This document shows, piece by piece, positions 56,735 through 64,000 of a DNA stretch of 64,000 nt (position 1 is its first letter; each line of letters opens with the position of its first letter). Below the pieces are notes generated by a model. That model was not told the origin of the DNA and searched no databases. It saw only the letters and a list, made by a program, of their open reading frames with translations. The position numbers and the translations under genes were made by a program. Source of the DNA: Pedobacter sp. HDW13 (GTDB taxonomy: Bacteria; Bacteroidota; Bacteroidia; Sphingobacteriales; Sphingobacteriaceae); contig NZ_CP049868.1 of assembly GCF_011303555.1 (NCBI RefSeq), positions 310,001 through 374,000 on the forward strand, in the 5' to 3' direction.

Positions 56735-57571
56735 ATGAAAAACACCAGATTTTTATCATTGGCAGCCGCGTGCCTTCTATCCACCGCTCTATACTCCTGT
56801 AAGAGTAATAATACAGAAAATGCAGTAGAGAACAAAACTGATATTTCAAACAATACCCTTTCTCAGATCAAAACATTGGGTTTTAGTACCGATAATATCC
56901 GTAAAGTAGACGGCGGCTATTTAGTTGAAGGAGATATCCTGTTAACAGAAGACAATTTAACGGAAGTTTCGACAGATGCCAATTTGAATATTGCTGAAAC
57001 TGAACAATACAGAACCACAAATACAGTTAAAGCACTACCTCGGGTAATTACCGTATCAGTAACCAACTTGCCACAGGTGTACAGCGATGCGGTAAATACC
57101 ATGATTTCGAGGTATAACTCTTTGGGTTTACGTATAACCTTCCAGAGAGCGGCTACCGGTGCAACCGGCAACATTGATGTGGTTGGCTTTAACGAGGGCC
57201 CTAGCGGCGGTTTCATAACTTTAGGTTCAGCAGGTTTCCCAACCGCTTCAGGTAATCCTTATAATCAGATCAAAATGAATACCAACGCGGCAGCTTATGG
57301 CACCAATCCAAATTTATTGTACCTCGCTTCTGTGATCCAGCACGAAGTAGGACACTGTATTGGTTTCCGTCACACCGATTACATGAACCGTGCATTTAGC
57401 TGTGGTGCTAGTGGCGCAGGAAACGAAGGTAAATCTACAGTGGGAGCAGTAAGAATTCCGGGTACACCTTCACAACCAGATGCAGCATCATTTATGCTAG
57501 CCTGCTCTAATGGTGGTAACCGTACTTTTAATGCAAACGACGTAATTGCGGTAAACTACCTTTACAAGTAA
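56735..57571 (+). CDS. M57-type dual-action metalloprotease, lipoprotein
   Basis: 278 aa lipoprotein (lipobox LYSC). The zinc motif HEVGHCIGFRHTD starts at H203, which matches the HEIGH metallopeptidase family M57 (myxobacterial protease B group). A propeptide-like region of about 95 residues precedes the catalytic part (VITVSVTNLPQVYSDAVNTMISRYNSLG). It is divergent from the S8 gene and monocistronic. Confidence 0.88.
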   Translation: MKNTRFLSLAAACLLSTALYSCKSNNTENAVENKTDISNNTLSQIKTLGFSTDNIRKVDGGYLVEGDILLTEDNLTEVSTDANLNIAETEQYRTTNTVKALPRVITVSVTNLPQVYSDAVNTMISRYNSLGLRITFQRAATGATGNIDVVGFNEGPSGGFITLGSAGFPTASGNPYNQIKMNTNAAAYGTNPNLLYLASVIQHEVGHCIGFRHTDYMNRAFSCGASGAGNEGKSTVGAVRIPGTPSQPDAASFMLACSNGGNRTFNANDVIAVNYLYK

Positions 57572-57600
57572 AAAACAAATCAGATCAGCTAATTACCTTA

Positions 57601-57631
57601 AAGGTTCCGAATGCGATTCGGAACCTTTTTT
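57601..57631 (+). terminator. terminator of the M57 gene
   Basis: AAGGTTCCGAA (57601-57611) pairs with TTCGGAACCTT (57617-57627), then T to 57631. Confidence 0.93.
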
Positions 57632-57747
57632 GTTTTTCCGGGGCAGGCAGATGATGGTTTGTGTGACACAAACCATGGCGGTAGCATCACAACTCAAAAC
57701 CTCAGTGTTTTTCCGTGCATCCGTGGCCATACCACCTTAAAAAGCAT

Positions 57748-57776
57748 AAAAAATGCCCTGTGTTTCCACAAGGCAT
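57748..57776 (-). terminator. terminator of the S9 peptidase gene
   Basis: On the minus strand ATGCCTTGTG (57776-57767) and CACAGGGCAT (57762-57753) pair with one G-T pair around GAAA, then five T. Confidence 0.8.
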
Positions 57777-57802
57777 CTCTTAAATTATTCAATAACTAAA
57801 AA

Positions 57803-60310
57803 TTACTTCCCGTTCTGTTCAATATCGCGGTCCATTTCTACCAGGTCAACATCACTTGGGGTTGAAAAATCACCGATTAAATATTTGTTAAAATGATCAG
57901 CCAGTTTCCAGAACGCATATTCTGTCATATCGCCAAAAGCATGGCGTTGCCCCGGAATTAGCAGAAAATCGAAACGTTTGCCAGCTTTCATTAAAGCATT
58001 AGCCACACGGATTGAGTTTGCAGGGTGCACGTTGTTATCAACATCACCGTGCATCAGCAATAAATGGCCCTTAAGGTTCTTCGCCAAATCAGGGTTTTTA
58101 TCGATGCTATATTTAAATGAAGTATCGCCTTTCAAAGAAATGGTTTCTTTTACACCATGATGTTTCTCACTCCACCAACGGTTGTAAATGCTGTTATCGT
58201 GATTTCCGGCATTAGATACAGCAGCTTTAAAGAAATCGGGGTAAACCAACATTGCAGCTGTAGACATGAATCCACCGCCAGAGTGCCCTGTAATGCCCAC
58301 TCTAGTATCATCAATGAAAGCATATTTTGAGGCCAGTTGCTCAACAGCCGTTTTCTTATCAGCTAAACCGTAATCGCGCAGGTTTCCATAACCGTAAGTA
58401 TGGTACCATTTGGAACGCGAAGGATTACCACCGCGGTTACCTACTGTGATTACGATGTAGCCAAATTGTGCCAGGCGCTCGGTGCGGTCCATGCTTTTGC
58501 TAAAAGCTTTATTAACCGCCTCTGTTTGTGGGCCTGGATACACATACTCAATAATCGGATATTTTTTATTCGGATCGAAATCAAAAGGTTTATACATTAC
58601 GCCATATAAATCGGTAATCCCATCATCAGCCTTTACTTTAAACGGCTCAGGAAATTTATAACCGGCAGCTACCAGCAAAGAAATATCGGTAGTTTCGAGT
58701 TCCATTACTTTTTTACCAGAACCATCATACAAAGTAGATTTTGGCGCCGTATTTACCCTCGAGTAGTTATCAACAAAGAAAGAATTGTTATCGTTCATGT
58801 TACTGGCATGATCAAAATCGCCCGCGTTTAATAACTTCATGTTCGAACCATCAAAATTAATGCTGTATAAATGCAAATAGTAAGGATCTTCTTTCCCTTC
58901 CCTCCCATTTGCAGTAAAATAAAGCACACGCTTTTTCTCGTCGATGTTTACAATACTTTCGCAGTGAAAAGCTCCTTTTGTGATCTGGTTCTTCAGTTTA
59001 CCATTTTCATCAAAAAGATAAAAATGCGCCCAGCCATCACGCTCGCTCCAATGGATCAGCTCTTTACCATCGTTTACCAAACCAGGGCGGTTTACTTCAA
59101 CATAAGTATTAAAACGTTCATCGATTATAGGGGTAACTTTACCTGTGGCGATATCAACTGTACCAATGTCAATGCGTTTTAAATCGCGGCTGGTACGCGA
59201 AAAATAGAAGTGGCTGTCGTTACCCAACCAAACTGATGGACGGAATTCGTTATCGCGGTCTTTATTTAAAACTGGTTTACTCCAAACCGAAATACTCTGA
59301 TCTTTGAATGCAGCAACACTTAGTTTTTTATAGGTTTTTGCATTGAAATCAAACAATAATACTTCATCCTGAGGGGCTTCTGCCTCGCCAGGCATCTGAT
59401 ACTTATAGGTTTCTAAAGTTGGCCGACCGGCAGTAACACTATTGATTACCCAAAGGTCTTTCACCTTGCGCGAATCGGTACGATCTAACACAAAATACTT
59501 CGAATTAGGCGACCAAAGTACATAAGCACCGCGGCGTTTCTTATTGTTTTTTTCGTTCTCTACATTATTTTCGCCATCTCCGTCACTTCCGTACGAATAA
59601 AACTTAACACCATCTTTAGTTAACTGGTGTTCTACAATAGTGCTGTCTTCTTCGTTTTTAACGGCCTTTTTGTAGTTTTCTTTATCCATCCAATACAGGT
59701 TATAATTGCGTGAAAAGATAATAGCCGATGAATCGGGCGCTACAGAACCCCATGATGGTTTTGGTTTTGGCTTACTAAAATTTGGGATTTCAGTAAGTTT
59801 TGCCGATACCAGCTCATATTTAAAAGAATAGATTTTCTTTTGCATCGAATCGGCTGCTTTTTTATCCTTCCGGTCTTTTTTCAGCTCATCAACTGTACTT
59901 TTAATTTCGAAAGATATACTCTTTTCATCAGGAGCAAATTTCAGGTTTTCTAAAGGCAAATGCTCGGCATCGAAAGGATCGCGTACAATCAAGGTAATAT
60001 CTGCAGCCAGTTTAGCATTGTCGAACATTGTTTTTTTGCTTTTGGCAGCCGGATCAACCAGGTACCAGAATTTGCCTTTCGGGCTTTCGAAAGTGTACCA
60101 AAAACGATTGCTCAATTTTAACCAATGTGGGTCTACAGCAGTAGAATACACCATTTTTTTGAGTTTATTTGGCGAAAAACGTGATGCAAGCTGATAATTT
60201 GCCTTAGGTTGTGACTGAATATTCTCAGTAATGGTAAATGTTTTGGTTTGTGCAACAACAGTTAACGACAAAAACTGCGCGCAAACAAGTAGTTTATAAA
60301 GTTTATTCAT
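57803..60310 (-). CDS. S9 prolyl oligopeptidase/DPP IV-like peptidase
   Basis: 835 aa with a signal peptide (TVVAQ). The N-terminal eight-bladed propeller spans about 25-570. The hydrolase domain has GHSGGGFMS (nucleophile Ser), HGDVDNNVH (Asp) and QRHAFGD (His), the normal S9 triad. Such periplasmic enzymes remove dipeptides or short peptides after proline. With the M28 and other peptidases nearby it may complete breakdown of imported or surface-cut peptides. Confidence 0.94.
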   Translation of the reverse strand: MNKLYKLLVCAQFLSLTVVAQTKTFTITENIQSQPKANYQLASRFSPNKLKKMVYSTAVDPHWLKLSNRFWYTFESPKGKFWYLVDPAAKSKKTMFDNAKLAADITLIVRDPFDAEHLPLENLKFAPDEKSISFEIKSTVDELKKDRKDKKAADSMQKKIYSFKYELVSAKLTEIPNFSKPKPKPSWGSVAPDSSAIIFSRNYNLYWMDKENYKKAVKNEEDSTIVEHQLTKDGVKFYSYGSDGDGENNVENEKNNKKRRGAYVLWSPNSKYFVLDRTDSRKVKDLWVINSVTAGRPTLETYKYQMPGEAEAPQDEVLLFDFNAKTYKKLSVAAFKDQSISVWSKPVLNKDRDNEFRPSVWLGNDSHFYFSRTSRDLKRIDIGTVDIATGKVTPIIDERFNTYVEVNRPGLVNDGKELIHWSERDGWAHFYLFDENGKLKNQITKGAFHCESIVNIDEKKRVLYFTANGREGKEDPYYLHLYSINFDGSNMKLLNAGDFDHASNMNDNNSFFVDNYSRVNTAPKSTLYDGSGKKVMELETTDISLLVAAGYKFPEPFKVKADDGITDLYGVMYKPFDFDPNKKYPIIEYVYPGPQTEAVNKAFSKSMDRTERLAQFGYIVITVGNRGGNPSRSKWYHTYGYGNLRDYGLADKKTAVEQLASKYAFIDDTRVGITGHSGGGFMSTAAMLVYPDFFKAAVSNAGNHDNSIYNRWWSEKHHGVKETISLKGDTSFKYSIDKNPDLAKNLKGHLLLMHGDVDNNVHPANSIRVANALMKAGKRFDFLLIPGQRHAFGDMTEYAFWKLADHFNKYLIGDFSTPSDVDLVEMDRDIEQNGK

Positions 60311-60432
60311 GAATAATTGTTTGGAGCGGCTAAATTATTTAATTAAAGCCGATTAAGCCGTGAAATTTTGTAATAAAAACGATAGCTAATTTAAATATCG
60401 TCCGGGCACAAATAATTTTCAACAACATTACA

Positions 60433-60468
60433 TTTGATATAAAATAACTAAGGGATTTTATAGTTTTG
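60433..60468 (+). promoter_or_regulatory. candidate promoter of the deacetylase genes
   Basis: TAGTTTTG at 60461-60468 fits TAnnTTTG; TTTG at 60433-60436 is a little far (24 bases). The implied leader to 60486 is about 12 bases. Confidence 0.5.
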
Positions 60469-60485
60469 CAACATATATTATCACT

Positions 60486-61367
60486 ATGAAATACAGCTTA
60501 CTAACGTTATTAACAGCAGGTGCAATCCTATTCGCCAGCTGCCAATCTAAATCACAAACAGAAAGTTCAACAGGAAAAGATTCGACTGTAAAAACTGCTC
60601 AGGCAACTGAAAATGCAGGAGCCGCTGCAGTCGATGTTTCTAAAATAAAAGTGGCTGATGCGAAAACCATTTTAGCCAGAAAACAAGTGCCTATTTTATG
60701 CTACCACCAGGTTAGAAACTGGAAACCAACCGATGGAAAAGTGGGTAAAGACTATATTGTAGAGATCCAGAATTTTAAAGATCAGATGAAAATGCTGGCA
60801 GATAGCGGCTATCATACCATCCTGCCCGATCAGCTTTATGCTTACCTGAACACCGGCGCAGCCCTGCCAAGCAAACCCATCATGTTAACTTTTGATGATA
60901 CCGATCTGGATCAGTTTACCATTGTTCGTCCTACTTTAGATAAGTTAGGCTATAAAGCGGTTTATTTTATTATGACGGTTTCAATCGGCAAAAAAGGCAA
61001 ATTTGTTGATTACATGTCTAAAGAGCAGATTAAACAGCTTTCTGATGAAGGAAATGTAATTGGCAGCCACACTTACGACCATAAAAACTTTAAAAAATAT
61101 GCTGGTAAAGACTGGGAAGAGCAACTGGATAAACCAACAAAAAAACTGGAAGAAATTACAGGCAAAAAAATGACTGAGTTTGCTTACCCTTTTGGCTTAT
61201 GGAATGCAGAAGGTATTCCTGAACTGAAAAAACGTGGTTTCAGAATGGCTTACCAACTTTCAACCAAACGCGATGAAAAAGACCCATTGTTTACCATCCG
61301 TCGTATTATTGCAAGTGGTTACTGGTCGCCAAAAACATTAAGCAACAGTATTAAGAACAGCTTTTAA
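60486..61367 (+). CDS. polysaccharide deacetylase family lipoprotein, copy 1
   Basis: 293 aa lipoprotein (lipobox LFASC). NodB-type motifs: LTFDDTDLDQF (motif 1, metal-binding Asp) and GSHTYDHKN (motif 2, both His), then FAYPFGLWN (motif 3). The barrel begins after about 60 residues of low-complexity linker. Such enzymes remove acetyl groups from peptidoglycan or other amino-sugar polymers. The next gene is a clear tandem copy. Confidence 0.9.
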   Translation: MKYSLLTLLTAGAILFASCQSKSQTESSTGKDSTVKTAQATENAGAAAVDVSKIKVADAKTILARKQVPILCYHQVRNWKPTDGKVGKDYIVEIQNFKDQMKMLADSGYHTILPDQLYAYLNTGAALPSKPIMLTFDDTDLDQFTIVRPTLDKLGYKAVYFIMTVSIGKKGKFVDYMSKEQIKQLSDEGNVIGSHTYDHKNFKKYAGKDWEEQLDKPTKKLEEITGKKMTEFAYPFGLWNAEGIPELKKRGFRMAYQLSTKRDEKDPLFTIRRIIASGYWSPKTLSNSIKNSF

Positions 61368-61391
61368 TTTCTTTACTATTTTCAAAGGAAC

Positions 61392-62255
61392 ATGAAAAAC
61401 TTTCTGCTCTACAGTGCTATTTCGTCACTGTTATTCGCTTCATGTCAGCCCTCAAATGCAGCAAAGGAAAAACCTGCTGCAAAAACGGCTACAGAAACAG
61501 CAAAAATTGATTCGGCCAATACCAAACCTGCAGGCGCTAAGACGATACTGGCGCGCAGGGAAGTTCCGGTTTTGTGCTATCACCAAATTAGAAATACAAC
61601 TGCCAGCGATAGCAAAAGGGCGCACGATGATATCATTGCGCCCGATAAATTCAGGGAGCACATGAAAATGCTGGCAGATAGCGGTTATCATTCTATTTTG
61701 CCCGATCAGCTTTACGCTTACCTGGTGTATGGAACCAAACTACCGGAGAAACCCATCATGATCACGTTTGATGATACCGATGAAGATCAATTTACCGTTG
61801 GCGCTACTACTTTGAAAAAACACGGTTTTAAGGGGGTTTATTTTATCATGACGGTATCGATTGGTAGAAAAGGCCGCATCAATTACATGACTAAAGAGCA
61901 GATTAAACAGCTTGCCGACGAAGGAAATACCATTGCCAGTCATACTTACGATCATAAAAACTTTGCCCAGTTTACTGATGAAGACTGGAAAACCCAGATT
62001 GATGAACCGACTAAAAAACTGGAAGAAATTACTGGTAAAAAAGTGGAATATTTCGCCTATCCATATGGTGTATACAAAGCGGCAAACCTTCATAAACTGA
62101 AGGAACATGGTTTTAAGGCTGCCTTTATTTTATCGACTGCACGCGATGAAAACTATCCGCTGTACACAATCAGACGTATCATTGACCCGGGAAGATATAC
62201 CGCCAAAAACCTTTATTACAGCATTAACAAGAGCTTTAATAAAACAAAACCCTAG
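61392..62255 (+). CDS. polysaccharide deacetylase family lipoprotein, copy 2
   Basis: 287 aa, about two-thirds identical by eye to the upstream copy in the catalytic part. Lipobox LFASC; ITFDDTDEDQF, ASHTYDHKN and FAYPYGVYK are the three motifs. The linker differs most. The gap between copies is 24 bases, so they share one mRNA. Tandem duplication with divergent linkers suggests slightly different partners or places. Confidence 0.9.
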   Translation: MKNFLLYSAISSLLFASCQPSNAAKEKPAAKTATETAKIDSANTKPAGAKTILARREVPVLCYHQIRNTTASDSKRAHDDIIAPDKFREHMKMLADSGYHSILPDQLYAYLVYGTKLPEKPIMITFDDTDEDQFTVGATTLKKHGFKGVYFIMTVSIGRKGRINYMTKEQIKQLADEGNTIASHTYDHKNFAQFTDEDWKTQIDEPTKKLEEITGKKVEYFAYPYGVYKAANLHKLKEHGFKAAFILSTARDENYPLYTIRRIIDPGRYTAKNLYYSINKSFNKTKP

Positions 62256-62293
62256 TTTCGACTGTAAGTTATAAGCAAATTAATGGTTGCCTT

Positions 62294-63460
62294 ATGAAAT
62301 ATCTTCTTCCCCTTTGCCTTTTCGGATTGCTGATTGTATCAGCCTGTAACAATGCTAAAAACAGCACAGCAAATAACGAAAGTACCGACAGTACTAAAAC
62401 AACCGAAACCGCTTTACCCGAAAACTTTTACAAACGTTTAAAAGGTACCATTGCCGGTAAACCGGTAGTAATGAACCTGCAAAAGGTAAACGGAGATTAT
62501 GATGGAAACTATTATTACGACGGTTCGTGGTTAAATTTGGCAAGCGATACCTTAATTGGTAAGGATAGCGTAGTGCTACGTGAGAACAGCTTTTACGATT
62601 ATTATTTCGATCAGAATGGCAAACAACCACACCTTTCGTTAAAATGGACTGGCAACGGATTTAAGGGCACCTGGCAAAGTGGTGATAAAACCAAAACGCA
62701 CCAGATTTTACTTACAGAAGAGTATCCTGAAGGCAGCTACGAATTTACAGCAGGCATTTACCAGGACTCGGCGAAGGCTTTTGCCAATAAAACAAAATCG
62801 CCTTCAGCACAGATCAGTTTTGAATATCTACAGCCTAAAAAACAAGATGAGCAGGCTAGTTGGCTTAATACCGAACTAAAACGCATATCAGGAATTAAAA
62901 ATAATGTAGATCGCGAGATTGGTTTTAAAGCCATAGCCGAGGCTTACTTTAAGGATTACAAAAGCGAAGTAGCCGATCAGCAAAAAAATGGCAGAACCGA
63001 CGATTTTGAGGCCTGGATGAACTACACCAATAATAGCCAACAAAGCATAAATTACAATAGAAACGGTTATATAGTTATCGATTTTTTAGCAGATAGCTAT
63101 ACCGGAGGGGCACACGGCAATTACAGCAGTACCATGTATTGCTTGGATGTCCAAAACAAAAAACAAATGATTTTGAGCGATTTAATCAAAATTGACTCAA
63201 ATACCTTACAGCGCATTTTAGAGAAAAACTTCAGAAAAGAATATAACGTTAAAGCAGCCGACGCTTTAAACACGGTTTTGTTCGATAATTATTTAAAGCC
63301 GAACAAGAACTTTTACTTCAATAGCAGCGGCCTTGCTTTTATGTACAACCCTTACGAAGTGGCCAGCTACGCACAGGGACAGATTGTGGTGTTTATTCCC
63401 TTTACAGAACTAAAACCTTACCTGTTGCCTGCTTTTGCAGCAAGAATGGGTTTGAAATAA
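62294..63460 (+). CDS. DUF3298/RsiV-like domain lipoprotein
   Basis: 388 aa lipoprotein (lipobox VSAC). The C-terminal half (about 190-388) has the DUF4163/DUF3298 pattern, with FLADSYTGGAHGNYSSTMYCLD, MILSDLIKID and the end VVFIPFTELKPYL. In RsiV of Bacillus this domain binds lysozyme, and here the gene follows two peptidoglycan/glycan deacetylases, enzymes that give lysozyme resistance elsewhere. That link is inference. The N-terminal half has a small beta domain (KGTIAGKPVVMNLQKVNGDYDG). Confidence 0.85.
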   Translation: MKYLLPLCLFGLLIVSACNNAKNSTANNESTDSTKTTETALPENFYKRLKGTIAGKPVVMNLQKVNGDYDGNYYYDGSWLNLASDTLIGKDSVVLRENSFYDYYFDQNGKQPHLSLKWTGNGFKGTWQSGDKTKTHQILLTEEYPEGSYEFTAGIYQDSAKAFANKTKSPSAQISFEYLQPKKQDEQASWLNTELKRISGIKNNVDREIGFKAIAEAYFKDYKSEVADQQKNGRTDDFEAWMNYTNNSQQSINYNRNGYIVIDFLADSYTGGAHGNYSSTMYCLDVQNKKQMILSDLIKIDSNTLQRILEKNFRKEYNVKAADALNTVLFDNYLKPNKNFYFNSSGLAFMYNPYEVASYAQGQIVVFIPFTELKPYLLPAFAARMGLK

Positions 63461-63468
63461 ATTTTATC

Positions 63469-63510
63469 GCGTTTTAAACGCTTAATTATAACGCACTCGT
63501 TAAAAACGAG
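63469..63510. repeat. two small hairpins after the DUF3298 gene
   Basis: GCGTTT/AAACGC (63469-63481) and CTCGTT/AACGAG (63496-63510). No T run; placed at the convergent end of two genes. Confidence 0.55.
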
Positions 63511-63652
63511 CTCGAGCATAAAAACTGCATAGTGCCTATTGCGAACTGATGTTTTCTGCGTTTACCACCTTAATCAGCGGGAATAAATATTAATAAATCA
63601 TTCCCACAGATTAAACAGATTTATTCCCAGATTTTAATATCCCATTACAATC

Positions 63653-64000
63653 TTAAAGTATTTCTTTTACCAGGTATTCTTTCCCATTAAACTTAAAGCC
63701 CTCATTTTTAGCTTTACCAATCAACGCTTTACCAATAGGCGAAGCTTGCGATACCGCGAAGAATTTCTGTCCATCTACATTTAGTTCACCCGCACTAATG
63801 CTGATGTAAAAATTACCCTCAGAGGTTAAAACTATGCTACCATTTTTTACCACCTTAATGGATTCTACATTTTCAAGCTGTTGCAAGGCTATTTTCTGTT
63901 GCCCCGCTTCGTACAACAATTTACTGTTACGATCCATTTCTTGCTGCATCATTTCGCGTGTAGTTTCGTATTTATCACCAGCACTACTCTTGGTGTCATC
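63653..64000 (-). CDS. GreA/GreB-like elongation factor family, partial
   Basis: The frame runs off the right edge of the window; the visible part is about 115 residues. The first visible words are DKYETTREMMQQEM, part of the coiled coil, then the FKBP-like C-terminal domain with ASPIGKALIGKAKNEGFKF and the end KEYLVKEIL. The Met at 63952 is internal, not the start. The GreA C-terminal pattern (SP-G-AL-G) is present. Full GreA function depends on the missing N-terminus. Confidence 0.8.
   Translation of the reverse strand, partial: DDTKSSAGDKYETTREMMQQEMDRNSKLLYEAGQQKIALQQLENVESIKVVKNGSIVLTSEGNFYISISAGELNVDGQKFFAVSQASPIGKALIGKAKNEGFKFNGKEYLVKEIL

Overview
The window looks like chromosomal DNA of a Bacteroidota member of the Sphingobacteriaceae, most likely Pedobacter or a close relative. 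Supporting signs are a SusC/SusD polysaccharide utilization locus with a hybrid two-component regulator, a type IX secretion sorting domain, TAnnTTTG promoter elements, many SusD-like lipoproteins, and a PyrE, ClpB, DUF3822-RsmD-CoaD core of Bacteroidetes type. I see no rRNA, tRNA, CRISPR array, prophage or insertion sequence. The assignment comes from family knowledge and gene style, not from a search.

Layout. 95-6656: a small HMA-like protein, then a complete-looking molybdenum cofactor operon (moaA, moeA, a TauE/SafE exporter, a secreted molybdopterin-domain-like protein, moaD, moeB-rhodanese, moaE, moaC-moaB fusion). 6961-8902: small unknown genes and a cold shock protein. 9204-23086: a galactan-type PUL on the minus strand (SusC, SusD, SusE/F, GH53 galactanase, GH2 beta-galactosidase) with its divergent HTCS regulator. 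23283-32453: SMP-30 protein, a heterodimeric ABC exporter, CvfB-like S1 protein, orphan 4HB sensor, RecD-like helicase, and a DACNV-type protein with a diadenylate cyclase-like domain. 32700-43459: housekeeping genes (DUF3822, rsmD, coaD, an ECF sigma pair, NUDIX, pyrE, SRPBCC), a GH78 rhamnosidase, and clpB. 43600-60310: a stretch rich in secreted peptidases (M60, astacin, M28, T9SS S8, M57, S9), interleaved with three paralogous outer membrane barrels, a 22-residue repeat protein and an MFS pump. 60486-64000: two tandem polysaccharide deacetylase lipoproteins, a DUF3298 lipoprotein and the end of a GreA/GreB-like gene that runs out of the window.

Two themes cut across the window. First, five otherwise normal genes (moeB, moaE, susE/F, susC, GH78) are each broken by a net loss of one base, and each can be repaired by adding one base to a homopolymer. 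This looks more like under-called homopolymers in the read data than five pseudogenes. Second, the gaps between genes are full of short inverted repeats of at least eight different sequence types, plus two tandem duplications (130 and 165 bp) and a 14-bp tandem repeat.

The most interesting candidates for undescribed biology are the 22-residue repeat protein set between two paralogous outer membrane barrels, the divergent diadenylate cyclase-like protein, and several promoters whose -7 element sits only 4-6 bases before the start codon, implying leaderless mRNAs.
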